Assembly: GCF_004352915.1 (NCBI RefSeq)
Contig: NZ_SJSY01000062.1
Span: forward strand, 1 to 64,000
DNA from: Flavobacterium zhairuonense
GTDB lineage: Bacteria; Bacteroidota; Bacteroidia; Flavobacteriales; Flavobacteriaceae
DNA length: 64,000 nt
Reading direction: 5' to 3'
Part shown: piece after piece, positions 45,931 to 55,194 of the stretch
Numbering within the stretch: position 1 is the stretch's first letter
Layout: the number at the start of each line of letters is the position of its first letter
The notes under the pieces: model-generated
Database searches by the model: none
What the model was told of the DNA's origin: nothing
Seen by the model: the letters and a program-made list of their open reading frames with translations, nothing else
Position numbers and translations under genes: made by a program

Positions 45931-46016
45931 TTTGAAACTATTAAAAAGCTTAAACATGATAAGCGAATTTACAAGAATTTAGGAATAAAGTTAAAAACCA
46001 AATCCAAAAATCTTTT

Positions 46017-46583
46017 TTATTCAGTATTGAACAATCGCAAAATATAAGAAAGCTCATAAACGATAAACAAAATTGCCAAAACAGTATGAAAAATTTTATT
46101 ATGAATTCTAATTGCCACAAAACAAAGCAAAATGTGGCTGATAATCCTGATGTAATATTCCGTTTGGTTATACAAAAAGTAATCGCCTCCTTTAATGGCT
46201 GTATCAATCATATCAGCAAAAAAACTGACCGCCAATACCGCAAAAAACCAATTTTTCCTTGAATAAAAATAATCTTCATAACCTGAATAATCTACCAAAT
46301 CATCGGGATATAAAATCGCACAAAGCAAATAATAAATTAATATGTAGCAGATTATGAAAAAATAATCTGCAAAATACCATTCCTGAATTAATTTCAGATT
46401 AAACTCCCACCACCAAAAATGAATGAGAAGCAAAAAGACATAAAACACCCAAAGCGAATGCACAAAATAGATTTTCTTTCGGCCTGGATGCTGGATAAAA
46501 ATAACCGAACCCTTGATCAAATGCGTCAAGCCCAAACCCAGAATAATTCCAATAACCGATTTAATATGTGTAAGCTCCTCCAT
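46017..46583 (-). CDS. Multi-helix membrane protein of unknown function
   Basis: 188 residues with about five or six hydrophobic helices separated by short polar loops (for example HLIKGSVIFIQHPGRKK and YPDDLVDYSGYEDYF). I do not recognise a family. The gene lies 86 bases before the patatin gene on the same strand and could be co-transcribed with it. Confidence 0.7.
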   Translation of the reverse strand: MEELTHIKSVIGIILGLGLTHLIKGSVIFIQHPGRKKIYFVHSLWVFYVFLLLIHFWWWEFNLKLIQEWYFADYFFIICYILIYYLLCAILYPDDLVDYSGYEDYFYSRKNWFFAVLAVSFFADMIDTAIKGGDYFLYNQTEYYIRIISHILLCFVAIRIHNKIFHTVLAILFIVYELSYILRLFNTE

Positions 46584-46687
46584 AAAACATTACTGATTTT
46601 AGAAAGAACTAAAATTAAATCAATTAATTGAAAAACAATATTTTAAGTCAATATAATTTTATCAAACAGATTCAAAAAAGAAAAAAA

Positions 46688-46734
46688 ACTTTGTCACTTT
46701 GTCCCTCTGAACCTTTGGACCTTTGGACCTTAAA
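46688..46734. repeat. 8-bp-period array (ACTTTGTC/ACCTTTGG type)
   Basis: Two ACTTTGTC units, 7 other bases, then ACCTTTGG twice and ACCTTAAA, just past the stop codon of the next gene. Confidence 0.85.
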
Positions 46735-46736
46735 AC

Positions 46737-47432
46737 CTAAGCTCTCTTAATTTCGTGCCCAACAAATTCTTCCAAAACAGCAAACATATCATCAACAGAA
46801 AGCACTTCAAAATCAGGATGCGTTTTTAAGAAATTCGCATTCAATTCGACCAAGTTTTCTTCCAATTCAAAAAAAGCATTAGTATTAAAAGAATCTCGAA
46901 GCGGATTTGCGCCTTCAAATTTTCCTTTCAAAAATTTATCCAGTTTAATATTGCTCGTAATTCTGACTTTTTTGCTTTGTTCTAGAAACAATTCCAAATG
47001 TTTTTCGGCACCAATTAAAGCCAAACCTTCTTCAATCAATTCATTCAAATCTTTATTCCAGCCCGAATTATGCACAAACTGCGCAAAATTTCCCTGTGTA
47101 TATTGCGACCAGTAATAATCTAGATAATAACTCGTCAAAGCATCTTCATGAATAAATTCATCGTCAACACCTTCCTCGCGCATCAAATTGATCACCGAAA
47201 TATTAGAATGAATCACATCCTGCGGATTTTCGCTATTCATTGCTGTTTCTGAAACTAATATTCTCCCAAATTCTTCCATTTCTATATCATTGTTTTGATT
47301 TGATTTTGCCACTATTTCTTTCAAACGAAGTTTCTGCGCTTCCTTCTCTTCACGAAGTTTCGCTTTCTTTCGGTTTAGCAACTTAGTATGCAAAGCCTTG
47401 TTTTTTGTGTTTTTTTCCGGTCCTTTTGCCAT
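46737..47432 (-). CDS. DMP19/DUF4375-like protein with basic N-terminus
   Basis: 231 residues in two parts. The first 45 are highly basic and helical (KNKALHTKLLNRKKAKLREE). The rest is acidic and contains YYLDYYWSQYTQGNFAQFVH-type sequence, which resembles the DUF4375 family that includes the Neisseria DNA mimic DMP19. A DNA-mimic or nucleic-acid-linked role is possible but based on resemblance only. It stands alone, flanked by repeats on both sides. Confidence 0.65.
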   Translation of the reverse strand: MAKGPEKNTKNKALHTKLLNRKKAKLREEKEAQKLRLKEIVAKSNQNNDIEMEEFGRILVSETAMNSENPQDVIHSNISVINLMREEGVDDEFIHEDALTSYYLDYYWSQYTQGNFAQFVHNSGWNKDLNELIEEGLALIGAEKHLELFLEQSKKVRITSNIKLDKFLKGKFEGANPLRDSFNTNAFFELEENLVELNANFLKTHPDFEVLSVDDMFAVLEEFVGHEIKRA

Positions 47433-47518
47433 GATTTTTCTTCTTTTATCGTATAAAATACTCCAGAATCATTTTGCAAATTTCGGAGAAATATCAATAT
47501 GTTTCCCAATATTTTTTT

Positions 47519-47613
47519 GGGCGTTCCCCGCCGATCGGCGGGTCGGGCTATCCGCTTCAAGTCCTCGCTCTTCCTTCGTCAGGCTGTGGGCTTTCCGCTT
47601 CTATCCCTAACGC
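47519..47613. repeat. Palindrome-headed dispersed repeat element
   Basis: About 95 bases with inverted ends GGGCGTT/AACGC. A perfect 16-base palindrome CCCGCCGATCGGCGGG is at 47527-47542, followed by TCGGGCTATCCGCTTC and ending CTTCTATCCCTAACGC. It is GC-rich unlike its surroundings. I recall near-identical elements scattered in Flavobacterium genomes. It fills the 321-base gap between two divergent genes, with no gene of its own; the rest of that gap is plain AT-rich sequence. Confidence 0.75.
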
Positions 47614-47753
47614 AATCACGGTTTCATAAGAAAAAATCTTTTTTTATGTTTTTCAAAAAGATTGAAAATGGATACGCAACCTTTTAACAAAAACGCTATC
47701 TGTTTAATTAGTAAAACGTTACAATTACATTTTCAACCTAAAAGACCAAAACC

Positions 47754-48203
47754 ATGAAACAGATTTTTTTATTCTTAACCCTTGCATTAACATTAACTGG
47801 CTGCAGCAACGACAATTCTGAAAGCTCAGACACTACCTTTACAACGATTCTGAAAAGGGATAATTATGGCAACTATCCGGGAACAATTCCTAAATCAAAT
47901 CTTGTAATCACAAATCAAACCGAATGGAATGCTTTATTATCAAAATTAAATATCATTACGCAAGCTTTATACACATCGCCTGATGTAACTGTCGATTTTA
48001 CAAAATATCAAGTTATTGCTGTTTTTGATGAAGTACATAATTATGGTGGTTATTCTATCGATATCACTAAAGTAACCGAATCAAAAATTCAAACAATCAT
48101 TAAAGTTGAAAAATTACTAAAAGGCAATTTTACAACAGTAAATACACAACCTTATCATATTATTAAAATCGCCAAATCGAATAAAACTGTGGTTTTTAAA
48201 TAA
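47754..48203 (+). CDS. PrcB-like lipoprotein
   Basis: 149 residues with lipobox LTGC (Cys17). The C-terminal half matches the PrcB C-terminal pattern: TNQTEWNALLSKL, VDFTKYQVIAVFDE and the GGYSIDITKVTE strand pair. In Treponema PrcB is part of a surface protease complex; no protease gene is nearby here. Probably anchored in the outer membrane, function unknown. Confidence 0.78.
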   Translation: MKQIFLFLTLALTLTGCSNDNSESSDTTFTTILKRDNYGNYPGTIPKSNLVITNQTEWNALLSKLNIITQALYTSPDVTVDFTKYQVIAVFDEVHNYGGYSIDITKVTESKIQTIIKVEKLLKGNFTTVNTQPYHIIKIAKSNKTVVFK

Positions 48204-48257
48204 TTCTGTTTTATTCTGTTATTTGTAATATTTTTACAGAAACAACAACTGAATAAA

Positions 48258-48815
48258 ATGGAACCAACCTTCTTCTCCACCCAAGAAAAATTCAGAGAAT
48301 GGCTAGAAAAGCATCACGAAAAAGAAACCGAACTTCTTGTTGGTTACTATAAAGTGAAAAGCAAAAAGCCGTGCATGACTTGGTCAGAATCTGTAGATCA
48401 GGCGCTTTGTTTTGGTTGGATCGACGGCATCCGAAAAACGATCGACGAAGAAAGTTATACAATTAGATTTACTCCGAGGAAAAAATCAAGTATTTGGAGC
48501 GCCATCAACATCAAAAAAGTCGAAGTACTCACAAAATCCGGACTCATGAAAGAAGCCGGAATTAAAGCTTTTGAACACAAATCTGAAGAAAGAACCAAAA
48601 TTTATTCTCACGAAAACGAAGCATACGTTCTCGATCCTGAGCTCGAAAAGCAATTTAAAGCCAACAAAGCAGCTTGGGAATATTTCAACAATCAAGCACC
48701 ATCTTACAAAAAAGTAATAATTCACGTGATTATGTCGGCCAAACAAGAAAAAACCAGAATTGCAAGATTAGAAAAAGCAATAAAATTTAGCGCTGAAGGA
48801 AAACGAATGTTGTAA
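48258..48815 (+). CDS. YdeI/OmpD-associated family protein
   Basis: 185 residues of a conserved cytoplasmic family: FREWLEKHHEKETELLVGYY at the start, the family's ESVDQALCFGWIDGIRK block, RFTPRKKSSIWSAIN, and a C-terminal helical half. YdeI homologues have been linked to envelope and polymyxin resistance in Salmonella, but the biochemical role is unclear. The next small membrane gene follows after 19 bases. Confidence 0.9.
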   Translation: MEPTFFSTQEKFREWLEKHHEKETELLVGYYKVKSKKPCMTWSESVDQALCFGWIDGIRKTIDEESYTIRFTPRKKSSIWSAINIKKVEVLTKSGLMKEAGIKAFEHKSEERTKIYSHENEAYVLDPELEKQFKANKAAWEYFNNQAPSYKKVIIHVIMSAKQEKTRIARLEKAIKFSAEGKRML

Positions 48816-48834
48816 ATTAATATAATTCACAAAT

Positions 48835-49260
48835 ATGGAAATCCTACTGAATGCAATATCATTTGCATTGCTTATTGCTTTATTCGCAACACCCATTTTC
48901 ATTCTAAACAAGCTTTATAAACGTAGTATTAAAAACACCTTGTTTTTCTATTTGATAATTAGCCTGACCACAACTTTTTCATTGTGTTTATTTATAGGCT
49001 GGTGGTCAGACTTTTCAAAGGAAATATTATTGTCTCATTATGGATATGATTTTGATTCGATGAATGATCATTGGAAAAATGTCTCGATCGAAAACTTAAA
49101 TAAAGTCAAAAGTCTAAGAAAAAGTATAATGGGGATTGGGTGGCCCTTAAAAGTTTTCTTCATTTTCCCTTTTTATTCCATATACATATTTATTGTTTAT
49201 CCATTGTATTTTCTCAATAAGAATAAACAAATAAGTGCCACGCACAAACGAATATTATAA
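48835..49260 (+). CDS. Small membrane protein of unknown function
   Basis: 141 residues with three hydrophobic segments (about 6-24, 36-56 and 105-125) and a polar central loop (FDSMNDHWKNVSIENLNK). I do not recognise a family. It is 19 bases downstream of the YdeI-like gene and may share its transcript. Confidence 0.65.
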   Translation: MEILLNAISFALLIALFATPIFILNKLYKRSIKNTLFFYLIISLTTTFSLCLFIGWWSDFSKEILLSHYGYDFDSMNDHWKNVSIENLNKVKSLRKSIMGIGWPLKVFFIFPFYSIYIFIVYPLYFLNKNKQISATHKRIL

Positions 49261-49335
49261 TACCTATTGTTTTAGTATAGTATAAACAGTAACTTTATTC
49301 CGTCCAAAAAAAAGTCTCAGTTAAAATAAAAAGGA

Positions 49336-50238
49336 ATGGAAGAAAGAACAGCATTAGAATATTACGTTTTAGATGTATTTTCAAATAAAAGCTATCAAGG
49401 AAATCCACTTTCTGTAGTTTTCACAAATGGCAATCTAAAATTAGAAACCTATAAAGATATTTCTAAAGAATTTCGCTATTCTGAAACCTCTTTTGTTTAC
49501 TACTCTACACGAGACAAAGCGCTCGTAGTTCGTTCGTTTACCCCAACCGGAATCGAAATCGACGGTGCGGGACATAATTTATTGGGCGCAGTCTGCGGCG
49601 CATTGCTAAAAGGAATGCCCATTTTTGACGAACAAAACGAAAGCGAGCCGTATGTAGTGATGAACCATTCAGCAATTCCAGTAACCGTAAGCTTTGATCC
49701 CGATACATTTTATCCTGTGGTTCAAATGCATCAAAAATCAGCTGTCATCAAACAGGAAATCCCAACTTATAAAATTGCTGTAGCGCTCGGCTTAAAAATT
49801 GAAGATTTGGATGTAAATGCTTTTGTTCCAACAGTAGTTAAAACAGAAGTCGCCCACACGATGGTTCCTATAAAAAACAGTTATTTACTTAACAGCTTTG
49901 TTCCAGACAATCAGCTTTTGATCGAAATCTCAAAAGAATATAATTTTGAAGGTTTTTATTGTTTTACCATTGCTGATGAAGGCCAAGAACATATCGTTGA
50001 AACACGATTTTTCAATCCAATAATCGGAATAAATGAAGATCCAGCAACAGGAACTGCTGCAGGTCCTTTAATTGGTTTTTTAACCCAAAAGAAATTCACT
50101 AAATCGGATAAAGAATACAAAATTCTTCAAGGTGTAAGATTGAAACAGGCCTCAATGATTGAAGTAATGAATCGTGAAGAAGATATTTTGGTTGGGGGTT
50201 CTTCGATAATTACGATGAAAGGCGAACTTTATATTTAA
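49336..50238 (+). CDS. PhzF-family isomerase
   Basis: 300 residues with the two-lobed diaminopimelate-epimerase-like fold. The family's catalytic Glu50 is in FRYSETSFVYY, with TPTGIEIDGAGHNLLGA in the first lobe and NEDPATGTAAGPLIGFL in the second. PhzF of pseudomonads isomerises a phenazine precursor, but most homologues stand alone and act on other small molecules. No phenazine genes are near, so no pathway is claimed. Confidence 0.88.
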   Translation: MEERTALEYYVLDVFSNKSYQGNPLSVVFTNGNLKLETYKDISKEFRYSETSFVYYSTRDKALVVRSFTPTGIEIDGAGHNLLGAVCGALLKGMPIFDEQNESEPYVVMNHSAIPVTVSFDPDTFYPVVQMHQKSAVIKQEIPTYKIAVALGLKIEDLDVNAFVPTVVKTEVAHTMVPIKNSYLLNSFVPDNQLLIEISKEYNFEGFYCFTIADEGQEHIVETRFFNPIIGINEDPATGTAAGPLIGFLTQKKFTKSDKEYKILQGVRLKQASMIEVMNREEDILVGGSSIITMKGELYI

Positions 50239-50281
50239 CTGTCAAACATTTACTTAATTCGATACGGAATTAAAACAGTAA

Positions 50282-50313
50282 TTGTTAAAAGATGAAAAAT
50301 AATAATATATTTG
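50282..50313 (+). promoter_or_regulatory. Promoter for the next membrane protein gene
   Basis: TTG, 21 bases, then TATATTTG: both boxes match the consensus. The start codon is 48 bases further on. Confidence 0.65.
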
Positions 50314-50361
50314 GGTTAATTTAACATTTAACCCATAATCTACTTTTAACAACTATTAAAT

Positions 50362-51096
50362 ATGGATCGAATCATAATTCTTTTTAGGCTTGCAGTAGCA
50401 ATTTTTCTATTTTACATTCTTAATTATTTATTATACAGCACTTTTAATCAAATCCCAGTTTTTATAAGTGCCCCAATAAATGGTATTTTAGTAATTGGAG
50501 CGTTCTATTATGTTTATAAAGGCAGAAAACAATTTATTATTGACAATGAAAGCGATGAAGACATGCCTCTTCATTTAGAAAAATCAAGTTATTTTTTCAT
50601 ACTAGTAGGAGCTTTTATTGCATTTTTTCTGGTTTCTTCTAGTTTTAGAACTACGCTTTACATTGACAATGGAAAATCTACTCCTGTAGAAATCAAAATA
50701 GCTTCAGAAACAGCACAAACCATCGCCCCAAATAGTTTTATTGTAACCGAAGTTCCTATTGGCAAAAATGAATTAATCATCGATGGGAAAACAAAAACCA
50801 TAAACATACTTGGCAAAGGAGAATGGGTTTATAATGTTGATAATTTAAACTCTTACATCGAAGGAACCGTAGATTATGCAGAACAAGAAGTGAGAAGAAT
50901 TAATAATACAAAAGATACCACTACTACAAAACTCTCTGCAGATAAAATTATCCATAAAGAATTCTTCAAACTAGAATCTGATTTTATTTTTGAAGCTCCT
51001 GAAACCATATCCATTTCAAAAAATGCACAAACAGGCGAGATACACACTCAAACTGTTTTATATCGATTGCCAAAGGAATTATCTCAAATAAAATAA
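50362..51096 (+). CDS. Membrane-anchored protein of unknown function
   Basis: 244 residues: three hydrophobic helices near the N-terminus (about 5-23, 31-50 and 75-95), then a 150-residue soluble part with beta-rich sequence (LYIDNGKSTPVEIKIASETA), probably periplasmic. I do not recognise a domain. It has a consensus promoter and its own terminator, so it is a single-gene unit. Confidence 0.72.
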   Translation: MDRIIILFRLAVAIFLFYILNYLLYSTFNQIPVFISAPINGILVIGAFYYVYKGRKQFIIDNESDEDMPLHLEKSSYFFILVGAFIAFFLVSSSFRTTLYIDNGKSTPVEIKIASETAQTIAPNSFIVTEVPIGKNELIIDGKTKTINILGKGEWVYNVDNLNSYIEGTVDYAEQEVRRINNTKDTTTTKLSADKIIHKEFFKLESDFIFEAPETISISKNAQTGEIHTQTVLYRLPKELSQIK

Positions 51097-51102
51097 ATCC
51101 AT

Positions 51103-51137
51103 AAAAAAAGCTGCACCTTGAAAATGCAGCTTTTTTT
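51103..51137. terminator. Bidirectional terminator
   Basis: Perfect stem AAAAAAAGCTGCA/TGCAGCTTTTTTT with a 9-base loop between convergent genes. The arm is nearly the same as in the terminator at 52383. Confidence 0.9.
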
Positions 51138-51149
51138 ATATCCAATATT

Positions 51150-52286
51150 TTAATTCTTAATCTCTTGCTTAATTGGTTTAAGTGGTTCTTGTTTAGGCGG
51201 AATTCTCTTTTTTAAGAATAAAATTTGTCCCAAATGGCTCGATTGATGTTCCATAACATGAAACCAGCAATACTGATTGCTTATATCATATTTCATTTGA
51301 ATTGTGGCAAACCATTCATCATCTCTTTTCTTTAATTCTTCAATTGTTTTTGCTCTTACTTCATTATAAATATCAAGATAATATTGAATGTCATGCCCTT
51401 TAAATTCATCTCGCGCGCCTTGATCGAGATTCAAAGCGGTCTCCCATTTTTTCTTTTCTTCTTCGTTAAATTCTCTGTTTTCAAAAGTAAAAACCTGATA
51501 GTATTTTTCGGCTGCAGCCAAATGCATTACAAGTGCTCCAATTCGGTTAGCTTTTTCATCATGTAAGTAATCAATTTCGTATTGATCCATGTTTTTAACC
51601 GTGTATTCAACACGATCTTTAAGATCTTCCAGCATTGAAATCATATCTGCAATTTTTGGTGAAGCACCTGGAACATTTCCTATTTTTCCGGTTTCTTTTA
51701 TTATGATACCTTTTCCTTCAAGTAGTAATGAACGTTTACCATCTACGCTTGAATTATCTGAAGAAATGGTATATTCCTTAACCTTAGCATTTTTTTGTTT
51801 GGGTGTACCTAAACTCCATTTTGGAATATCTGTATTGATTGTGGGCATTTCAAAACTTGAATTCAAAATGGTTACCGGTTCAAAAACACCTTTTGCATTT
51901 TCGATAAACAATTGAAATTTATCAAAATAAAACTTTCCATTATACGATGAAACTCCTCCCAAAACTAATGTCTGACTGTTCTCATCAATTGTTCCTTCAA
52001 CGGTGTACGATTGCCATTCTTTCGATTTTATTGGTCTGTCGTTCATGTTATCAAAAAAACCATCTTCATCATTTTTATTGTAAACTCTTACATAAAGTCC
52101 TGACCAGGCTTTTGGTTCGTCTGATTCTACTTTTGCCGAAGCAACAACCCTAAATTTTTTCTTTATCGGAGTTTGAATATCTATTGTTTGGCGAAAAACC
52201 ATCCAATCGTTAGAAATTATTCTTTGTGTTTGCGCTTTTGCCGACACTAAACTTAAAAACAGGAACAATAATAAAAATCTTTTCAT
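51150..52286 (-). CDS. Exported beta-sandwich/DinB-like fusion protein
   Basis: 378 residues. A signal peptide (to about 19, VSAKAQ) is followed by a beta-sandwich region at about 25-195, with a carbohydrate-binding look (WQSYTVEGTIDENSQTLVLG, FYFDKFQLFIEN). Then comes a four-helix region at about 210-365 of the DinB type, with His255 (ALVMHLAAAEKYY) and a His343-x3-His347-x3-His351 cluster in WFHVMEHQSSHLGQ. These could bind a metal ion. DinB-like enzymes are mostly cytoplasmic thiol-dependent transferases, so an exported one is unusual. Substrate unknown. Confidence 0.8.
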   Translation of the reverse strand: MKRFLLLFLFLSLVSAKAQTQRIISNDWMVFRQTIDIQTPIKKKFRVVASAKVESDEPKAWSGLYVRVYNKNDEDGFFDNMNDRPIKSKEWQSYTVEGTIDENSQTLVLGGVSSYNGKFYFDKFQLFIENAKGVFEPVTILNSSFEMPTINTDIPKWSLGTPKQKNAKVKEYTISSDNSSVDGKRSLLLEGKGIIIKETGKIGNVPGASPKIADMISMLEDLKDRVEYTVKNMDQYEIDYLHDEKANRIGALVMHLAAAEKYYQVFTFENREFNEEEKKKWETALNLDQGARDEFKGHDIQYYLDIYNEVRAKTIEELKKRDDEWFATIQMKYDISNQYCWFHVMEHQSSHLGQILFLKKRIPPKQEPLKPIKQEIKN

Positions 52287-52382
52287 TTTTTATGTTTTAA
52301 CATTTTTTTGTAAATATATACTGTTTTTTAAGACTAGGAAACAATTATTTACTTGAAAATTCTTTCAAAATAAAGAAATAAA

Positions 52383-52407
52383 AAAAGCTGCAATTAATGC
52401 AGCTTTT
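52383..52407 (-). terminator. Terminator after the CDGSH gene
   Basis: Ten-base stem AAAAGCTGCA/TGCAGCTTTT with a 5-base loop; the arm is shared with the terminator at 51103. Confidence 0.85.
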
Positions 52408-52429
52408 ACTATAACAGAAATAGAATTTC

Positions 52430-52657
52430 TTAATTCGTTTTCATCGGAGGCAAATCAAATGCTTTTGAATCATGTTCAAAGTTATTTCTATGCGCTCCAT
52501 CGCAAAATGGTTTGTTTGCCGAATGTCCGCAACGGCAAAGCCCTAAAGCTTGTCTTCCTTGTAATCCGTAAACAGTTCCTTCTGGATCCATGATTTCAAA
52601 ATCGCCTTCAATTTTGATTGATCCATTTTTATTGATGATTAATTTTGTCTTGCTCAT
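52430..52657 (-). CDS. CDGSH-type iron-sulfur protein
   Basis: 75 residues ending in one complete 2Fe-2S site: Cys41, Cys43, Cys52 and His56 in LCRCGHSANKPFCDGAH, exactly the C-x-C-x2-S-x3-P-x-C-D-G-x-H pattern. The three-Cys one-His cluster is redox-active and labile. Small bacterial CDGSH proteins act in iron-sulfur or redox handling; the partner is unknown. No membrane segment, so cytoplasmic. Confidence 0.93.
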   Translation of the reverse strand: MSKTKLIINKNGSIKIEGDFEIMDPEGTVYGLQGRQALGLCRCGHSANKPFCDGAHRNNFEHDSKAFDLPPMKTN

Positions 52658-52751
52658 GATTTTATTTTTTTCGGATGCAAAGATTGCGAAATATATCGTG
52701 AAGATTTTAATGCGAATGCTAGTTTAAACTGGTTCTATTTTAGTGGCTATT

Positions 52752-52910
52752 CCACAGAGATGCACGGAGGTTTTTCGCAGAGATTCACAAAGTTTTTTTG
52801 TTAGAGTGAAATAATCTCGCAAAGTCGCAGAGACGCAAAGTTTTTTCAACCTAAAACGAAAAACTCAACTAATATCTACGCTTTTTCTTAGCGAATCTCC
52901 ACGTAATAAC
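52752..52910. repeat. CGCAGAGATTCACAAAG-type intergenic repeat
   Basis: Spacer with CACAGAGATGCACGGAGG, CGCAGAGATTCACAAAG, CGCAAAGTCGCAGAGACGC and the partial complement TTAGCGAATCTCCACG. Together with the metG promoter it makes up the 300-base gap upstream of metG. Confidence 0.6.
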
Positions 52911-52930
52911 GAAATCTCAATTCTATTGCT

Positions 52931-52938
52931 TATTTTTG
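52931..52938 (+). promoter_or_regulatory. -7 box for metG
   Basis: TATTTTTG, an exact TAnnTTTG match, 19 bases before the start codon. Confidence 0.6.
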
Positions 52939-52957
52939 CACTCAATAAAATTGAGTT

Positions 52958-55093
52958 ATGATACAGAATCCAAAAAGATATACTATTACAGCGGCATTGC
53001 CTTATACCAATGGACCTATTCATATTGGGCATTTGGCGGGAGTTTACGTGCCTGCGGATATCTATTCGAGATATTTAAGATTGCAAGGAAAAGATGTAGC
53101 ATTCATCTGCGGAAGCGATGAACACGGCGTTGCAATTTCGATGAAAGCTAAAAAAGAAGGAATTACACCACAAGAAGTTATCGATAAATATGATGGAATT
53201 ATCCGCAAATCTTTCTCTGATTTCGGAATTTCCTTTAATAATTACTCAAGAACTTCGGCAAAAATCCATCACGATACGGCTTCAGAATTCTTTAAGACTT
53301 TGTATGATAAAGGCGATTTTATTGAAGAAGTTACCGAGCAATTGTATGATGCAAAAGCAAATCAGTTTTTAGCAGACCGTTTTGTGGTTGGAACTTGTCC
53401 AAAATGCGACAATCCAGAAGCTTACGGCGATCAATGCGAAAAATGCGGATCAACTTTGAATGCGACTGATTTGATTAATCCAAAATCAACCATTACAGGC
53501 GAAACTCCAATTTTAAAATCAACTAAACACTGGTTTTTACCTTTGGATCGTTACGACGCTTTTTTACGCGAATGGATTTTAGAAGGTCATAAAAACGATT
53601 GGAAAACAAACGTTTATGGACAAGTAAAATCTTGGATCGACGCTGGTTTAGAGCCTCGTGCGGTAACACGTGACCTTGATTGGGGAATTGATGTTCCGGT
53701 TGAAGGTGCTGAAGGAAAAAAATTATACGTTTGGTTTGATGCGCCTATCGGATATATTTCTTCTACAAAAGAATGGGCTGCGCGCGAAGGAAAAGACTGG
53801 GAGCCATATTGGAAAGATGAAGAAACCAAACTAGTTCACTTTATCGGGAAAGACAACATCGTTTTTCACTGTATCATTTTCCCGGCGATGCTAAAAGCGG
53901 AAGGAAGCTATATTTTACCAGACAATGTTCCAGCAAATGAATTCTTGAATTTAGAAGGAAACAAACTTTCGACTTCTAAAAACTGGGCAGTTTGGTTGCA
54001 TGAATATTTAGAAGAGTTTCCAGATAAGCAAGATGTTTTGCGTTATGCGTTAACATCAAATGCGCCTGAAACAAAAGATAACGATTTTACTTGGAAAGAT
54101 TTCCAAGCTAGAAATAACAACGAATTGGTTGCTATTTTCGGAAACTTCGTAAACCGCGTTGTAGTTTTAACCAACAAATATTACGATGGAATTATCCCGA
54201 CGCCAAATGAATTTACTGAAGTTGATGAAGCAACTTTAGCTGAATTAAAAGCATATCCAGCTGTAATTTCAAGTTCAGTTGAGCGTTACAGATTCCGTGA
54301 AGCTTTGGGCGAATTAATGAATGTTGCGCGTTTAGGAAACAAATATTTAGCAGACGAAGAGCCTTGGAAAGTAATGAAAGACAATCCAGAGCGCGTAAAA
54401 ACACAAATGTATGTGGCATTACAAATTGCTGCAGCGTTGAGCGTTTTGGCTGAACCATTTTTACCTTTTACAGCAACTAAACTTTCTAAAATCCTGAATT
54501 TAGGAGATTTGAAAGAGCATTTTGCGGGATTCAGTAAATTCTTGAAAGAGAAAGACCGCGATGCAAAAGATATTGTTATCGATAAAACATTAGGATGGAA
54601 TGACATTTCTGAAAACTCAGATTTAATTCCGGCAGGACATAAAATTGGTGAAGCAGAATTGCTTTTCGCTAAAATTGAAGACGAAGAAATTCAAAAACAA
54701 ATAGATAAATTGGAAGCAACAAAAACAGCTAATCTTGCTGAAAGCAAACAACCAGAACCGCAAAAAGATTTAATTCAGTTTGAGGATTTTGCGAAAATGG
54801 ATATTCGTATCGGAACAATTTTAGAAGCTGAAAAAATGCCAAAAGCGAATAAACTTTTAGTTTTAAAAGTAGATACAGGAATTGATGTTCGCACGATTGT
54901 TTCGGGAATTGCTGAGAGTTTTTCTCCTGAAGAAATCATCGGGAAACGTGTTTCTGTTTTGGCAAACTTAGCGCCAAGAGCTTTACGCGGTGTCGAAAGC
55001 CAAGGAATGATCTTAATGACAACAAATGCCGAAGGAAAACTGGTATTTGTAAATCCAGATGCTGACGCTCCAAACGGATCGACTGTAAACTAA
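52958..55093 (+). CDS. metG: Methionyl-tRNA synthetase
   Basis: Class I synthetase with 711 residues. The HIGH motif is in [11 protein letters not shown] (14-24), zinc-knuckle Cys residues begin at 147 ([18 protein letters not shown]), and the KMSKS loop appears as KLSTS (336-340). An anticodon-binding helical domain follows, then a C-terminal tRNA-binding OB domain from about 605 ([20 protein letters not shown]). Complete; the variant KLSTS loop is known in this type of MetG. Confidence 0.98.
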   Translation: MIQNPKRYTITAALPYTNGPIHIGHLAGVYVPADIYSRYLRLQGKDVAFICGSDEHGVAISMKAKKEGITPQEVIDKYDGIIRKSFSDFGISFNNYSRTSAKIHHDTASEFFKTLYDKGDFIEEVTEQLYDAKANQFLADRFVVGTCPKCDNPEAYGDQCEKCGSTLNATDLINPKSTITGETPILKSTKHWFLPLDRYDAFLREWILEGHKNDWKTNVYGQVKSWIDAGLEPRAVTRDLDWGIDVPVEGAEGKKLYVWFDAPIGYISSTKEWAAREGKDWEPYWKDEETKLVHFIGKDNIVFHCIIFPAMLKAEGSYILPDNVPANEFLNLEGNKLSTSKNWAVWLHEYLEEFPDKQDVLRYALTSNAPETKDNDFTWKDFQARNNNELVAIFGNFVNRVVVLTNKYYDGIIPTPNEFTEVDEATLAELKAYPAVISSSVERYRFREALGELMNVARLGNKYLADEEPWKVMKDNPERVKTQMYVALQIAAALSVLAEPFLPFTATKLSKILNLGDLKEHFAGFSKFLKEKDRDAKDIVIDKTLGWNDISENSDLIPAGHKIGEAELLFAKIEDEEIQKQIDKLEATKTANLAESKQPEPQKDLIQFEDFAKMDIRIGTILEAEKMPKANKLLVLKVDTGIDVRTIVSGIAESFSPEEIIGKRVSVLANLAPRALRGVESQGMILMTTNAEGKLVFVNPDADAPNGSTVN

Positions 55094-55110
55094 AGATTTA
55101 TATACTATAT

Positions 55111-55151
55111 AAATTGCGTGAGTCGATTATTTTAATTGATTCACGCAATTT
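55111..55151 (+). terminator. Terminator after metG
   Basis: Fourteen-base stem AAATTGCGTGAGTC/GATTCACGCAATTT with one mismatch and a 13-base loop, then TATTTTTAA. Confidence 0.75.
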
Positions 55152-55194
55152 TATTTTTAAACTATACGCCAAAAAACTTGAAAAATAAACTAAA

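Noticed and set aside
44380..45957. Longer patatin-like protein beginning nine codons upstream
   Set aside because: It cannot be excluded, but the shorter start gives a normal 20-residue signal peptide.
47398..47610. Open frame of 70 codons between the DMP19-like and PrcB-like genes
   Set aside because: It crosses the GC-rich palindromic element; length and composition follow the repeat.
49336..50238. Phenazine biosynthesis locus
   Set aside because: Only a lone PhzF-type isomerase is present; no other phz gene is near, and stand-alone homologues are common.
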